This document shows positions 34,672 to 42,746 of a stretch of 64,000 bases of DNA, piece by piece (the first letter of the stretch is position 1; the number at the start of each line of letters is the position of its first letter). The translations under genes were made by a program, and so were the position numbers. The notes under the pieces are model-generated. The model ran no database searches and was not told the origin of the DNA. It worked only from the letters and a program-made list of their open reading frames with translations. This stretch comes from Streptomyces luteolus (GTDB taxonomy: Bacteria; Actinomycetota; Actinomycetes; Streptomycetales; Streptomycetaceae): NCBI RefSeq assembly GCF_029968015.1, contig NZ_JASCIS010000041.1, forward strand, positions 1 through 64,000, in the 5' to 3' direction.

Positions 34672-35132
34672 CGGACACGATCAAGAAGGCAGCCACAAAG
34701 GCACGAGACGGCGATGCACTGGCGACGACCGTGCCCCTCTCCCACGCTGTGGAAGCGCGGGTCGCCCGATGAACATCCCCGCAGCACCCGGAGACCACAG
34801 AAGGTGACGCGTCCACGTGTGACTCCCTGATGTCCGACAAGTCCCTGCAGCGCGCGCTGGGCGGCAGTATCAGGCCGACCATGAGCAGCCCTCCCGCCTA
34901 CAGGACTGATCCCGCCCAGCACATCGCGGCCAGTTGGCAGCGCGACGCGGTGCGGCAAGTAGAGGCGGGCCGCCCCCAGTTCCCAACGGACGACAGCACG
35001 CGGATCGTCGACATCTGGGCCACGGCGAGGACCAAGGAACAGCTGCGGTGCACGAGGGATCCATCCAAGTGCCCGTAGGTCACGTGAGTATCAGCGGACC
35101 GGGATCACGAGAATTCATCACGGGAGGGGAAT
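34672..35132. other. Gap between lipoprotein and membrane protein, mostly non-coding
   Basis: Apart from the short open frame listed at 34830-35078, I see nothing convincing. One frame between about 34666 and 34772 reads VADTIKKAATKARDGDALAT and then stops, which may be the remnant of a coding region. Confidence 0.4.
34830..35078 (+). CDS. Small hypothetical protein
   Basis: The 82-residue frame (HIAASWQRDAVRQVEAGRPQ, IVDIWATARTKEQLRCTRDP) has protein-like composition, with Trp, Gln and Asp in amphipathic patterns. No good ribosome-binding site precedes the ATG. It follows the lipoprotein operon. It may be a small real gene or the broken end of one; no function is suggested. Confidence 0.35.
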   Translation: MSDKSLQRALGGSIRPTMSSPPAYRTDPAQHIAASWQRDAVRQVEAGRPQFPTDDSTRIVDIWATARTKEQLRCTRDPSKCP

Positions 35133-36512
35133 TTGGACAGGGCGGAGCCACGGGGATTGCTCCCGCAGGTCCTGGTGTGGTGCGGTGTTGCTGGCGCGAC
35201 GGAGTGCATGGCGCTCGGCATGGCGAAGCCCGCGCCGCGGTCGGATGTACTCGCCTGCGTCGCCGTGGGGTGCGTCGGCCTCTTGCTGCGGATCCGCAAT
35301 GTGCGCCGTGGGCATGCGATGGCGGGACAGGTGCCGCCAGGCACTGGACCTCCGCGTCCGAGCGCCATCCGCCTCTTGGATTCCTGGCCCCTGTCCAAGG
35401 ACCGATTCCTGACTGTGGCCATCGTGGCGGCCTCGGTCGTGCCCCTCTTCCTGGCAGTGGAGTGGGCCTTTGCCGCTGCTGTTGTCGACAGACCACCCGA
35501 CGCCGGTGGGGCTGTGTTCCGCTGGGTGTTCGTTGCTGGGGCTATCGTTTTCTGGGCAGCTCTATTCGGCCATGCCAAGGAACGGGAAGGTGCCCAGGCG
35601 GCCACCCGTGTCGTAGAGGCATGCCAGGCCGGTGCGGCGCGAGCCGTGCGTGTGGTCGTGGCAGGGGGCGCAGCCGGCACGCACATGCCCCCTCCGTTGC
35701 GCGCGCATGTGGACTTCGACCCGGCCAACCTTCGCGGAACTCCGCCGCACCGTCAGATCGCAGATCGTCGGATCCCGCGGCGGGCCGGAGCCCTGAGGCT
35801 CAACTCGGGTACGAGGGAAAGAACGCTCTTCCTCGAGTCTCCCGTGGACGCCGAGGCTCTTTCGACTGCACTGGACTCAAGGCAGGGCTGGCTGTACTGG
35901 GCCCCGGCCACCACCGTCACCCACGCAGGCTGGACCGCCCCGGCGGTTCTGGCCCTTGACGACGGCCGCTACGTGCGGGGCTGGACCCAAGATGCTCCGG
36001 ACCCGCTCGTAGCGGACGGTGAGGCCGTAGGAGGTGGAGGCGTCCGCGGATACGTTCAGCAGCTACGTCCTGTCGAACTGGCCGCCCTCCGCAGCCAATC
36101 CCTTCGCCGACCCGCAATCATCTTCCACACTGCTGCCCTCGTAGCAGTGTGCTCGGCCTTCGCCGGTTCGTGGAGCACGGCGAAGGAGGGCGCCGCGGGG
36201 CCGCTGATGAGCGCGCTGGTCCTCGTGGCGGTCGGGTTCGCCGCCGATGGCATCGCCTACAGAATCCGGCTGAAGAAGTGGGCCAGCCACTTGTCCACCG
36301 TTTCTTGCGGTCCTCAAGGAACTACAGCAGCGGGACGTCCGCGCCTGAAAGCTCACGACCCTCTCTTCGGGCTCTTCGGGCGTAGAATTCACGTGCATCC
36401 AGGGAGGCGCCATGCGCCGCACCATAGGAATCGGGCCGTTCAGGCTCGGGATCGGCCGCAACCGGAGTTCGGTGGTGGACGGGTCGGTCAGCCGCGATCG
36501 GTTTGTCGTTGA
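35133..36512 (+). CDS. Multi-pass membrane protein of unknown function
   Basis: A TTG at 35133 behind GGGAGGGG gives 459 residues. Six hydrophobic segments are visible: QVLVWCGVAGATECMALG, SDVLACVAVGCVGLLLRI, TVAIVAASVVPLFLAVEWAF, FRWVFVAGAIVFWAALFG, PAIIFHTAALVAVCSAFAG and LMSALVLVAVGFAADGIAY. A soluble domain of about 200 residues separates the fourth and fifth. After LKKWASHLSTVS (about 36300) the sequence turns into Arg/His/Pro-rich text that overlaps the next gene by 101 bases out of frame. The true end may therefore be earlier and altered by a frameshift. Family not recognised. Confidence 0.6.
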   Translation: MDRAEPRGLLPQVLVWCGVAGATECMALGMAKPAPRSDVLACVAVGCVGLLLRIRNVRRGHAMAGQVPPGTGPPRPSAIRLLDSWPLSKDRFLTVAIVAASVVPLFLAVEWAFAAAVVDRPPDAGGAVFRWVFVAGAIVFWAALFGHAKEREGAQAATRVVEACQAGAARAVRVVVAGGAAGTHMPPPLRAHVDFDPANLRGTPPHRQIADRRIPRRAGALRLNSGTRERTLFLESPVDAEALSTALDSRQGWLYWAPATTVTHAGWTAPAVLALDDGRYVRGWTQDAPDPLVADGEAVGGGGVRGYVQQLRPVELAALRSQSLRRPAIIFHTAALVAVCSAFAGSWSTAKEGAAGPLMSALVLVAVGFAADGIAYRIRLKKWASHLSTVSCGPQGTTAAGRPRLKAHDPLFGLFGRRIHVHPGRRHAPHHRNRAVQARDRPQPEFGGGRVGQPRSVCR

Positions 36513-36708
36513 TGTGGCTGAGGGCTTGATGGGCGTCGGGGTCCCCTTCAGGAGCGGGTGCAGCGCCTTGGGGTTCCGGGTCACAGTCACCGACATGGAA
36601 ACCGGCCGTCGGCAGTATGTCTCCGAGAACTACACCCACGACCTCGCGTACGCAGACGGCGAAAAGTACATCACCAAACTGGTCAACGGCAGGAAGAGCG
36701 TGAAGTAG
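36412..36708 (+). CDS. Small conserved-looking protein of unknown function
   Basis: The 98-residue protein starts with ATG behind a strong AGGGAGG. It is rich in beta-type segments: IGIGPFRLGIGRNRSSVVDG, RFRVTV-like strands (SALGFRVTVTDMETGRRQYV) and a C-terminal LAYADGEKYITKLVNGRKSV. No membrane segment. It overlaps the 3' end of the upstream frame by 101 bases. The clean ribosome-binding site and coding pattern favour this as the real gene in the overlap. Function unknown. Confidence 0.6.
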   Translation: MRRTIGIGPFRLGIGRNRSSVVDGSVSRDRFVVDVAEGLMGVGVPFRSGCSALGFRVTVTDMETGRRQYVSENYTHDLAYADGEKYITKLVNGRKSVK

Positions 36709-36718
36709 GCCTGGTGAG

Positions 36719-37606
36719 TCAGAGGTGTGGCTGCCGTGCCGCCTTCTCGTCGGTGGGGCCGGAATCCCGGCGGGCTCTGCGGCGGTGGAGCATCAGAGCA
36801 GTGAGCAGCAGCAGAGCGAGCACTACCGTGATCCACGGCACGCCGATGCTGTTCAGGCCCTCCGCCAGCCACCGTTGCGCGGTTCCCGCCGCGTCGATCA
36901 CGGGGTCGGCGACGCTGCCTCCGCGCAACACACGGATCTCGTACCAGCCGTAGTAGGCCACATACGCGCCGACAAGGAGCAGCAGGCAGCCTCCGAGACG
37001 GGAGGCGACAGCGCCGAGGCGGCGGAGCCCGCCTACTCGTGCGGTGCGGGTCAGCGCCACAGTGAGGGCGGCGGCGCCGACGATCACGCCCATGCCGGCC
37101 GCGTACGCCCCGAACAGCACCACCCCCTCGGCTGTGGATCCACTGCGGAACGCGGAGACCACGATGGCCAGGAACGGGGCGATGGTGCAGCCCAGCGAGG
37201 CGATGGCGTAGGCGGCGCCGAAGAGGGCCATGGAGGGGAGAGAGCGGGTGACCGCGGGGGCGCGGCGGAGTTTGGGCAGAAGGGTAGGCAGGCTGCGTCC
37301 GGCGAGGAGCCAGGCGCCGACTAGGGCGAGCAGCGTGCCGAAGCCGATGGTGAACCAGGGCAGATGCTGCTGGACCTGACCCGCGACCGGGGCGACGGCC
37401 AGGCCGAACAGAGCGAATACGGCGGTGAACCCGGCCGTCATGGCGGCGGTCGCGGCCAGGGCGCGGCCGACGGCTGCGGTACGGGTGGGCGAGTCGTCGC
37501 CCAGGACAAGGATCGACAGGTAGGCGGGCAGCAGGGCGAATCCGCACGGGTTGACGGCGGCGAGCATGCCCGCCGAGAGGGCGAGGGCCAGGGGCAGGTC
37601 GGACAT
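36719..37606 (-). CDS. ccdA: CcdA/DsbD-type membrane thiol-redox transporter
   Basis: The 295-residue protein has about six to seven membrane helices with the family cysteines: NPCGFALLPAYLSILVLG in the first helix and LGCTIAPFLAIVVSAF in the fourth. CcdA-like proteins pass electrons from cytosolic thioredoxin across the membrane to extracytoplasmic thioredoxin-like proteins. The start lies six bases after the stop of the TlpA-like lipoprotein on the same strand, which is the probable partner. Confidence 0.88.
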   Translation of the reverse strand: MSDLPLALALSAGMLAAVNPCGFALLPAYLSILVLGDDSPTRTAAVGRALAATAAMTAGFTAVFALFGLAVAPVAGQVQQHLPWFTIGFGTLLALVGAWLLAGRSLPTLLPKLRRAPAVTRSLPSMALFGAAYAIASLGCTIAPFLAIVVSAFRSGSTAEGVVLFGAYAAGMGVIVGAAALTVALTRTARVGGLRRLGAVASRLGGCLLLLVGAYVAYYGWYEIRVLRGGSVADPVIDAAGTAQRWLAEGLNSIGVPWITVVLALLLLTALMLHRRRARRDSGPTDEKAARQPHL

Positions 37607-37612
37607 GGCGGT

Positions 37613-38200
37613 TCAGTCGGCGAGCCGGTCGACCTTGTCGGCGAGCCCCTTGCCTTCTGGGAGCACACCGCGGTAGACGGTCTTGCCGTTCTTGTCGAGG
37701 ATGACGTAGACGCTCTGTTCGGTGATCTCGAACCGCTTCCAGATCTCACCCGCCTCGTCGGACAGGTGGGGGAAGGTGCCGGTCCTGGTTTCGGATACGA
37801 AGTCCTTCATGGCGGCGTTCTTGTCGAGGCCCGCGACACCGATGACGTTGGCCTTGCCCGTGTAGTCGGCGGCGACCTTCGCGGTCTCGGTGGCCTGTGC
37901 GCGGCATTTCGGGCACCAGGGCGCCCAGAACCACAGCACGGTGGGCTTGCCCGCGAGGGTCCTGGCGTCGAAGGGCTTGCCGTCCACGGTCCTGCCGGTG
38001 AACTTCAACGCCTCGGGCACCTCCGTGCCAGCGCCTGTCTCCGCGCTGTCGGAGGGGGCGGTCTGCCGCGCGGGGGACGACGCCTTCGACGGCGCGGCAG
38101 CCTCGTCGCCGGAGGAGCCGGAGCCGTCCTGCGTTCCGCATCCGGTGGCGGTGAGCAGGGCGGCGGCCAGGATGGCCGGGAGGAGGGTGCGGGCACGCAT
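37613..38200 (-). CDS. TlpA/ResA-like thioredoxin-fold lipoprotein
   Basis: The start at 38200 (CAGGAG upstream) gives 195 residues. A signal peptide ends in the lipobox LLTATGC. A Ser/Ala/Glu-rich linker precedes a thioredoxin fold with the active-site WFWAPWCPKCRAQ (CPKC), then VIGVAGLDKNAAMKDF and the cis-Pro-side segment YVILDKNGKTVYRGVLP. It is a membrane-tethered extracytoplasmic disulfide reductase fed by the adjacent CcdA. A role in cytochrome c maturation or in repairing surface thiols is typical. Confidence 0.88.
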   Translation of the reverse strand: MRARTLLPAILAAALLTATGCGTQDGSGSSGDEAAAPSKASSPARQTAPSDSAETGAGTEVPEALKFTGRTVDGKPFDARTLAGKPTVLWFWAPWCPKCRAQATETAKVAADYTGKANVIGVAGLDKNAAMKDFVSETRTGTFPHLSDEAGEIWKRFEITEQSVYVILDKNGKTVYRGVLPEGKGLADKVDRLAD

Positions 38201-38287
38201 GGCGGACTCCTGTGTGTCGGGACGGTGTGACTGTAGATCCACCAGGCCCGGCAGGTGAGTGGTGTGTGGCCTTACGGTTCGGTGACG

Positions 38288-39010
38288 TCAGCCTGCGGCG
38301 TCCTTGAGCCTGGCCGTGTCGAGGACGGTGATGCGGCCGCGGGCGAGGCGGAGCAGCCCTTGGTCGGCGTAGTCGTGCAGCACCTTGGTGCAGGTTTCGC
38401 GGGAGGTGCCGGCGAGGGCGGCAAGCTGCTCGTGAGTGAGGGCGATCTGCGGGTGGCGTCCGCCGGGCCGCAGGAGGCTCGCCGGGGGCTGCGCGGTCGC
38501 GAGGGTGTCGAGGGTGGTGGCGACGCGTTGCGCGACGGTCTTGAAGACGCTGTCGGACAGGCGCTGTTCGAGGTCGGCGAGTCGGCGGCCGAGGATGGCG
38601 GTGATACGGGCGGCGATCCGGGCGTCGGTCAGCAGCAGGCGGTTCACGTCGGCGCGGCTCATCACGCAGACGGTGACGTCGTCGAGAGCTTCGGCATAGC
38701 TGTCGTACATGTGCTGCCCGAGCAGGAGCATCTCGCCGAAGATCGTGCCCGGGGCGATGATCGCGGTGGTGAGCGCCCGGCCGTCGGCGGAGACGCGGAA
38801 GATGCGGACCCTGCCTTCCTTGAGGATGAACAGCACCTCGCTGGGCTGGGCGGGCGAGTAGAGGATCTCGCCGGCGTTGTAGGTCTTCATCGGCGCGGCG
38901 GTGGCGATGGCCGCCATCTCCCGCTCGGAAAGGTCGCAGAAGATGTCGACCTCGGCCATGCACCAGGCCCCGTGCGCGTCCCCGGCGTCGTCCGTACCGG
39001 CGTCGATCAT
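38288..39010 (-). CDS. Crp/Fnr-family transcriptional regulator
   Basis: The ATG at 39010 follows GAGGAGA and gives 240 residues. A cyclic-nucleotide-type beta-barrel domain comes first (DIFCDLSEREMAAIATAAPM, YNAGEILYSPAQPSEVLFIL, GTIFGEMLLLGQHMYDSYAE). A linker helix follows, then a Crp-type HTH (LTHEQLAALAGTSRETCTKV, LHDYADQGLLRLARGRITVL). The barrel lacks the full cAMP phosphate motif (GExxxxxxxxRSA), so the ligand is uncertain. No N-terminal Fnr-type cysteine cluster is present beyond C17 and C25. It lies 88 bp upstream of the TlpA-like gene on the same strand and probably controls nearby redox genes. Confidence 0.85.
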   Translation of the reverse strand: MIDAGTDDAGDAHGAWCMAEVDIFCDLSEREMAAIATAAPMKTYNAGEILYSPAQPSEVLFILKEGRVRIFRVSADGRALTTAIIAPGTIFGEMLLLGQHMYDSYAEALDDVTVCVMSRADVNRLLLTDARIAARITAILGRRLADLEQRLSDSVFKTVAQRVATTLDTLATAQPPASLLRPGGRHPQIALTHEQLAALAGTSRETCTKVLHDYADQGLLRLARGRITVLDTARLKDAAG

Positions 39011-39201
39011 TGCGTACGTCTCCTCGCGTCGTCCCGGTGCCCAAGGTGAGGGCGCGGTGCCCCACGCCGGGTCGGCCAGCGCATCGGCACTGTCGGCCAG
39101 ACAGTAGGGCACCGCCGTGCCGTCGTCGCCCATTCGGCGCGGTGGTGCTCCCGGCCGTCGACCACGGGGGCCGGGCATTGACGCGGACGGCCGAGGGCTC
39201 A

Positions 39202-39687
39202 TTACCCGGCCGGGCCCGTACGCTGCTTGCCCGCCTGCTGGGCGATCACCGCGAACGTCACTCCGGCGAGCAGCCCGAACACCAGGTGGGCCCCGAGGCT
39301 GGAGCTGGTGACCTCGTTCCAGTCGAACACCGGCATGCCCATGTTCGCGGGCATGATCCACAGTGCGCCGACGCACCACCACACCGCGCCATAGACGAGA
39401 CCGAGGACGACGGCGGGCGCGAGGCGTCGGGCGAACTGGCCGAGCAGAGCGCCGAAGGTGATGCCCGCGAAGGTGGCGATGGACAGGTGTATCAGCCAGC
39501 CGACGAAGGCGTTGGCCGAGCCGAGGAGGCCGGCGACCATGGTGATCATCGCGGTGTCCATCATCGGCCTCGACACCGACATCCAGATGCCCATCCCGAC
39601 CCCGCCGACCAGTCCGGCCGCGCCACCCCATGCCGCATGGACCGGGAGGGCGGCTGTGCTCGGGGATACCTGCATGGTGGTTGCCAT
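39202..39687 (-). CDS. Four-helix membrane protein of unknown function
   Basis: The ATG at 39687 follows GAAGAGGGG and gives 161 residues. Hydrophobic segments are GGAAGLVGGVGMGIWMSV, IHLSIATFAGITFGALLGQF, PAVVLGLVYGAVWWCVGALW and LGAHLVFGLLAGVTFAVIAQ. The Gly-rich small-residue helices and the MPANMGMPVFDWNEVTSSSL loop resemble actinobacterial integral proteins annotated only as hypothetical. It lies between the Crp/Fnr gene and the methyltransferase, 82 bp downstream of the latter. Confidence 0.7.
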   Translation of the reverse strand: MATTMQVSPSTAALPVHAAWGGAAGLVGGVGMGIWMSVSRPMMDTAMITMVAGLLGSANAFVGWLIHLSIATFAGITFGALLGQFARRLAPAVVLGLVYGAVWWCVGALWIMPANMGMPVFDWNEVTSSSLGAHLVFGLLAGVTFAVIAQQAGKQRTGPAG

Positions 39688-39769
39688 GGTGAGCCCCTCT
39701 TCCCGTTCGGTGGTGTCTGTTTCCGCCTTGACGCTATGACCGTTGGGTGGGGCAGGTATGTGAGGGGGC

Positions 39770-40588
39770 TTACGTACCCGGCGGTAGATCATCCCGTCGC
39801 GACTTCACGGCGGTCAGCAGCGCATAGCCGAGCGTGCCGTCGGCAACCGCTGTGCGTGCCGCGTTCAGGACGGCTGGGGCCGCGTCCAGGTTCAGTCCCG
39901 CGTCGGCGAGTCTGGCCGGGGCGGTGATGCGCAGCAGGTTCAGCCTTGCCTCGATCTGGTCGACCATCCGGAGCATGGCCCGGTCGTGGCGTTCGGTGGT
40001 GATGACGCGCAGGCCCGCACCGGCCAGGATGTCGGCGTACTCGTCGAGCGGGCGGGCGTCGGCGACGCAGGCGATACGCGCACCCAACCCGCCCAGCTCC
40101 GGTGGAAGTCTCTCCGGGACCGCGGTGACGTCGGTGATGCCGACCCGCCCACCGGGGCGCAGCACGCGGGCGAACTCGGCGGCGGCCTGCGCCTTGGCAG
40201 GGAACGTACACATCGCGCATTCGCACACCACCGCGTCGAACACGCCGTGTGCGTAGGGCAGATGCTCCGCGTCTCCCGTGACGAACACGGCCCGCCCCGC
40301 GAGTCCCGCGGCCTGGGCCGCTCCTCGGGCGAGAGCCGTGTTGGCGGCGGAGTAGTCGACGCCCTCGGCCCGGACGCCGTAAGCAGCGGCGAGCATGAGC
40401 GCGGTGGTGCCCCGGCCGGAGGCCACATCCAGCACGCGGCTGTCCGGGGCGAGCCCCAGCCCGCCTGCGAGGCGGCGGGTGAGGGCCGTGCCGCCGGGGT
40501 GGTAGGAGTCGCCGAGCAGCAGGGCGACGACATCCCTCGCGTAGGCGTCGGCGCAGCAGGCTTTGACGTCTTCGCGGTCCGTGCTCAC
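39770..40588 (-). CDS. Class I SAM-dependent methyltransferase with Cys-rich motifs
   Basis: The GTG at 40588 overlaps the radical SAM stop (GTGA) and gives 272 residues. The Rossmann fold shows motif I VLDVASGRGTTALMLA, GVDYSAANTALARG, a motif near VTGDAEHLPYAHGVFDAVVC and the post-core LRPGGRVGITDVT. Cysteines are unusually placed: KACCADAY at the N-terminus and CECAMCTFP where many methyltransferases have a plain strand. This recalls arsenite or thiol-binding methyltransferases such as ArsM but is not proof. It is translationally coupled to the radical SAM gene, so both probably act on the same substrate. Confidence 0.82.
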   Translation of the reverse strand: MSTDREDVKACCADAYARDVVALLLGDSYHPGGTALTRRLAGGLGLAPDSRVLDVASGRGTTALMLAAAYGVRAEGVDYSAANTALARGAAQAAGLAGRAVFVTGDAEHLPYAHGVFDAVVCECAMCTFPAKAQAAAEFARVLRPGGRVGITDVTAVPERLPPELGGLGARIACVADARPLDEYADILAGAGLRVITTERHDRAMLRMVDQIEARLNLLRITAPARLADAGLNLDAAPAVLNAARTAVADGTLGYALLTAVKSRRDDLPPGT

Positions 40589-42183
40589 CGGACGTCCCCT
40601 TCCGTACGGGCCGCTTTCGAGCCGTACGGCGTCGTGGTGAGCCGGTCCGCGAGCGGCAGGGCGTTCGGAACGACCTGTGCGACGGGCACGCCGGACATCT
40701 GGGACCGGATCTGTTCGCGGTAGCCGACAGAGTTGTAGGCGCAGAACGGAATGAGGCGCCCGTCGGGCGTGATCTCCTCGACGCAGCACTTCATCAGCTG
40801 CTTGACGTTGAGTGTGTAAGGGTCCTGGAAGTCCTGCACCACGACCATGAACGCCTTGTCGTTCAAGTCCTTGACGGCGGAGGGGAGATCGATGCCGCAG
40901 GAATCCGCGCAGTCCAGGGCCTCGGCGGTCGCCCGCAGCTTCTCCTCGGTCGTCGCGGTACCCATGAACGCGGAAGCCGACCACAGCTTCTCCAGGGCCT
41001 CGCGGACGCCGGGATCGGGCAGGACGCGGTTGGTGACGTAGTCGAGGTAGTCCTCGACGTTCAGCAGCCGTGGGATGGGGACCACGGTCCGGTTGCCGGG
41101 CTCGCCGTCGACCAGGAGGTAGGTGACCGACCGGCAGGTGGGGAAGCAGCAGGGGACGGGGAAGAAGTCGCCCTTCTGAAACCACTCCGGGCGCTGACTG
41201 CTGATCAGTTCGATGACGTCGGGGTTGGTGAGCCGGTTCAGCGGGTCGAACTGCACATGCCGCCCCGAGTGGGTGACGGGCTGGAAGACCACCGAGCGTA
41301 CGGCGGGGTGGTCGATGCCGTACTCGATGATGGCGCCGACTTCGTGCTCGTTCAGGTCGCGCTCGACGGCCGCCACGAGGGTGACGGTCAGTCCGGCCTC
41401 GGCACAGTTGTCCAACGCGCGCTGCTTGAACGTCCGCAGGTCCCGACCCCGGATCTCCCGGTGGGTGCGCTCGTCGAAGCCGTCGAACTGGAGGTAGACG
41501 TTCACCGACCTGTCCGGCACCTGGTCGCGCGTGCCCAGTTCGGCGACGAAGGCCCGGTCGGTGGCGAGGCGGATGCCGTTGGTGTTGAGACTGACGTTCC
41601 TGATGGGCCGGGCCTGCGCGAGGTCGATGAAATCCAGGATGTGCCGGTGGATGGTGGGCTCGCCGCCGGAGAACATCACCACCTCCGCTTCGCCCTCGGA
41701 CTCCACGAACACGTCCAGCATCCGTGCGCACTGCTCATGCGTGATCGAGTAGCCTCCCCCACTCTCGGCTTCGCTCGAGCGGGGGGACCCCCATCTCTGG
41801 TGGCCGGAGTCGGCGAAGCAGATCGGGCAGTCCAAGTTGCAGCCGGTGTTGACCTCGATGATCCCCAGGCAGGCGTGCTGCTTGTGCTCCGGGCACAGTC
41901 CGCAGTCGCTCGGGCAACCGTCCCGCACGTCGGTCTGGAAGGTGAGGGGAAGGGTGCCGGGCTTGTTGAAGCGGGCCGACGACAGGTACTCCTCGGCGTC
42001 GCCGTACACGAGCGCCTCGAACTGCCCGTGCGCTGTGCAGCGTTTGCGCAGGTACACCTTGTTCTCGCGGATGTTGACCTGGGCGTCGACGGGCGTCTTG
42101 CACACGGGGCAGATCGACTTGGTGAACTCTACGAAGACCTCATCGCGGTCCACCTTGCGCCCCGGCGTGGATGCCTGGGTCAT
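40585..42183 (-). CDS. Radical SAM enzyme of the MJ0619/tetraether-synthase-like group
   Basis: The 532-residue protein has an N-terminal metal site CPVC (C25, C28) with KRC (C49), a second cluster C90/C94/C97/C105 (DGCPSDCGLCPEHKQHAC) and the radical SAM motif CNLDCPIC (C115, C119, C122). The SAM-binding FSGGEPT follows near 171-177, then a TIM-barrel middle, and C-terminal cysteines in VPCCFPTC, CADSC and MKCCVEEITPDG. The order (rubredoxin-like site, auxiliary cluster, CxxxCxxC, FSGGEPT, C-terminal cysteines) matches archaeal MJ0619/Tes-type enzymes, which form C-C bonds in lipids. The substrate here is unknown. Residues 130-144 are encoded by a palindromic repeat inserted in frame. Overlaps of 4 bp at both ends join it to the MauE-like and methyltransferase genes. 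Confidence 0.85.
   Translation of the reverse strand: MTQASTPGRKVDRDEVFVEFTKSICPVCKTPVDAQVNIRENKVYLRKRCTAHGQFEALVYGDAEEYLSSARFNKPGTLPLTFQTDVRDGCPSDCGLCPEHKQHACLGIIEVNTGCNLDCPICFADSGHQRWGSPRSSEAESGGGYSITHEQCARMLDVFVESEGEAEVVMFSGGEPTIHRHILDFIDLAQARPIRNVSLNTNGIRLATDRAFVAELGTRDQVPDRSVNVYLQFDGFDERTHREIRGRDLRTFKQRALDNCAEAGLTVTLVAAVERDLNEHEVGAIIEYGIDHPAVRSVVFQPVTHSGRHVQFDPLNRLTNPDVIELISSQRPEWFQKGDFFPVPCCFPTCRSVTYLLVDGEPGNRTVVPIPRLLNVEDYLDYVTNRVLPDPGVREALEKLWSASAFMGTATTEEKLRATAEALDCADSCGIDLPSAVKDLNDKAFMVVVQDFQDPYTLNVKQLMKCCVEEITPDGRLIPFCAYNSVGYREQIRSQMSGVPVAQVVPNALPLADRLTTTPYGSKAARTEGDVR
41752..41797 (-). repeat. Streptomyces-type short palindromic repeat inserted in the radical SAM gene
   Basis: About 45 bp run from CTCCCCCACTCTCGG to CGGGGGGACCCCCATC, with C5/G5 arms and a GCTCGAGC palindrome. 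This looks like the small dispersed repeats common between Streptomyces genes. Here it lies in frame and encodes RWGSPRSSEAESGGG, a segment foreign to the enzyme's fold. Confidence 0.7.
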
Positions 42184-42656
42184 CTCAGTCCTCCCATCGG
42201 TCTCGGCCGGGTTCCGCGACCCGGTCGGCGGTTCGCACGGTCCTGGCGGTGCCGTGGCGTATCACCTGGTACGCGGATGAGCAGTCCGGCGTAGAACAGC
42301 AGGAGTGCGTCCTCGACCAGCACGAACCAGCTCAGGCTCTGGGCCAGGTAGATCCCGAAGCAGCCGCAGTTGGCGACAGCGAGCCCGCGTGCGTACGCCT
42401 GTGCTGCCAGCAGCGCCCACACCACGGCGACGGCGGTGAACACCCATACCGGCGCCATCGTGCGGGACCGTGGGCGAGCCAGAAACCACACCCCGCACAC
42501 CAGCTCGCCCGCGACCAGTGCCACGGCGAGCGCCGTCGCACCCGAGCCGGCGACCAGCCCGTACCCGGCCAGAATCCCGGGCATCTGCCGAAAGGACGCA
42601 ATCTGCCCGGCCGCCATCGCGACGCACAGCGCGCCCAGCACGATCCGCAGCACCAT
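42180..42656 (-). CDS. MauE/DoxX-like redox-associated membrane protein
   Basis: The ATG at 42656 gives 158 residues with four helices (VLRIVLGALCVAMAAGQIAS, ATALAVALVAGELVCGVWFL, VWVFTAVAVVWALLAAQAYA, LSWFVLVEDALLLFYAGLLI). The motif ANCGCFG before the last helix is the conserved Cys pair of MauE-type proteins, which are linked to disulfide handling. The stop overlaps the start of the radical SAM gene (ATGA), so it heads the operon. A role in supplying or regulating thiol redox for the downstream Fe-S enzyme is inference. Confidence 0.8.
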   Translation of the reverse strand: MVLRIVLGALCVAMAAGQIASFRQMPGILAGYGLVAGSGATALAVALVAGELVCGVWFLARPRSRTMAPVWVFTAVAVVWALLAAQAYARGLAVANCGCFGIYLAQSLSWFVLVEDALLLFYAGLLIRVPGDTPRHRQDRANRRPGRGTRPRPMGGLR

Positions 42657-42746
42657 GAACCCGACGCTAGGCCCGCGGCGCTGCCGGCGACTGTAAGCGC
42701 GCTCACCGAAGAGCAACCTGCCGCGCCTGCGGCAACCTGGTCCGGA

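Noticed and set aside
39770..41731. 653-residue fusion of methyltransferase with an upstream Arg-rich domain
   Set aside because: The upstream part is out-of-frame text of the radical SAM gene; the GTG at 40588 overlapping its stop is the natural start.
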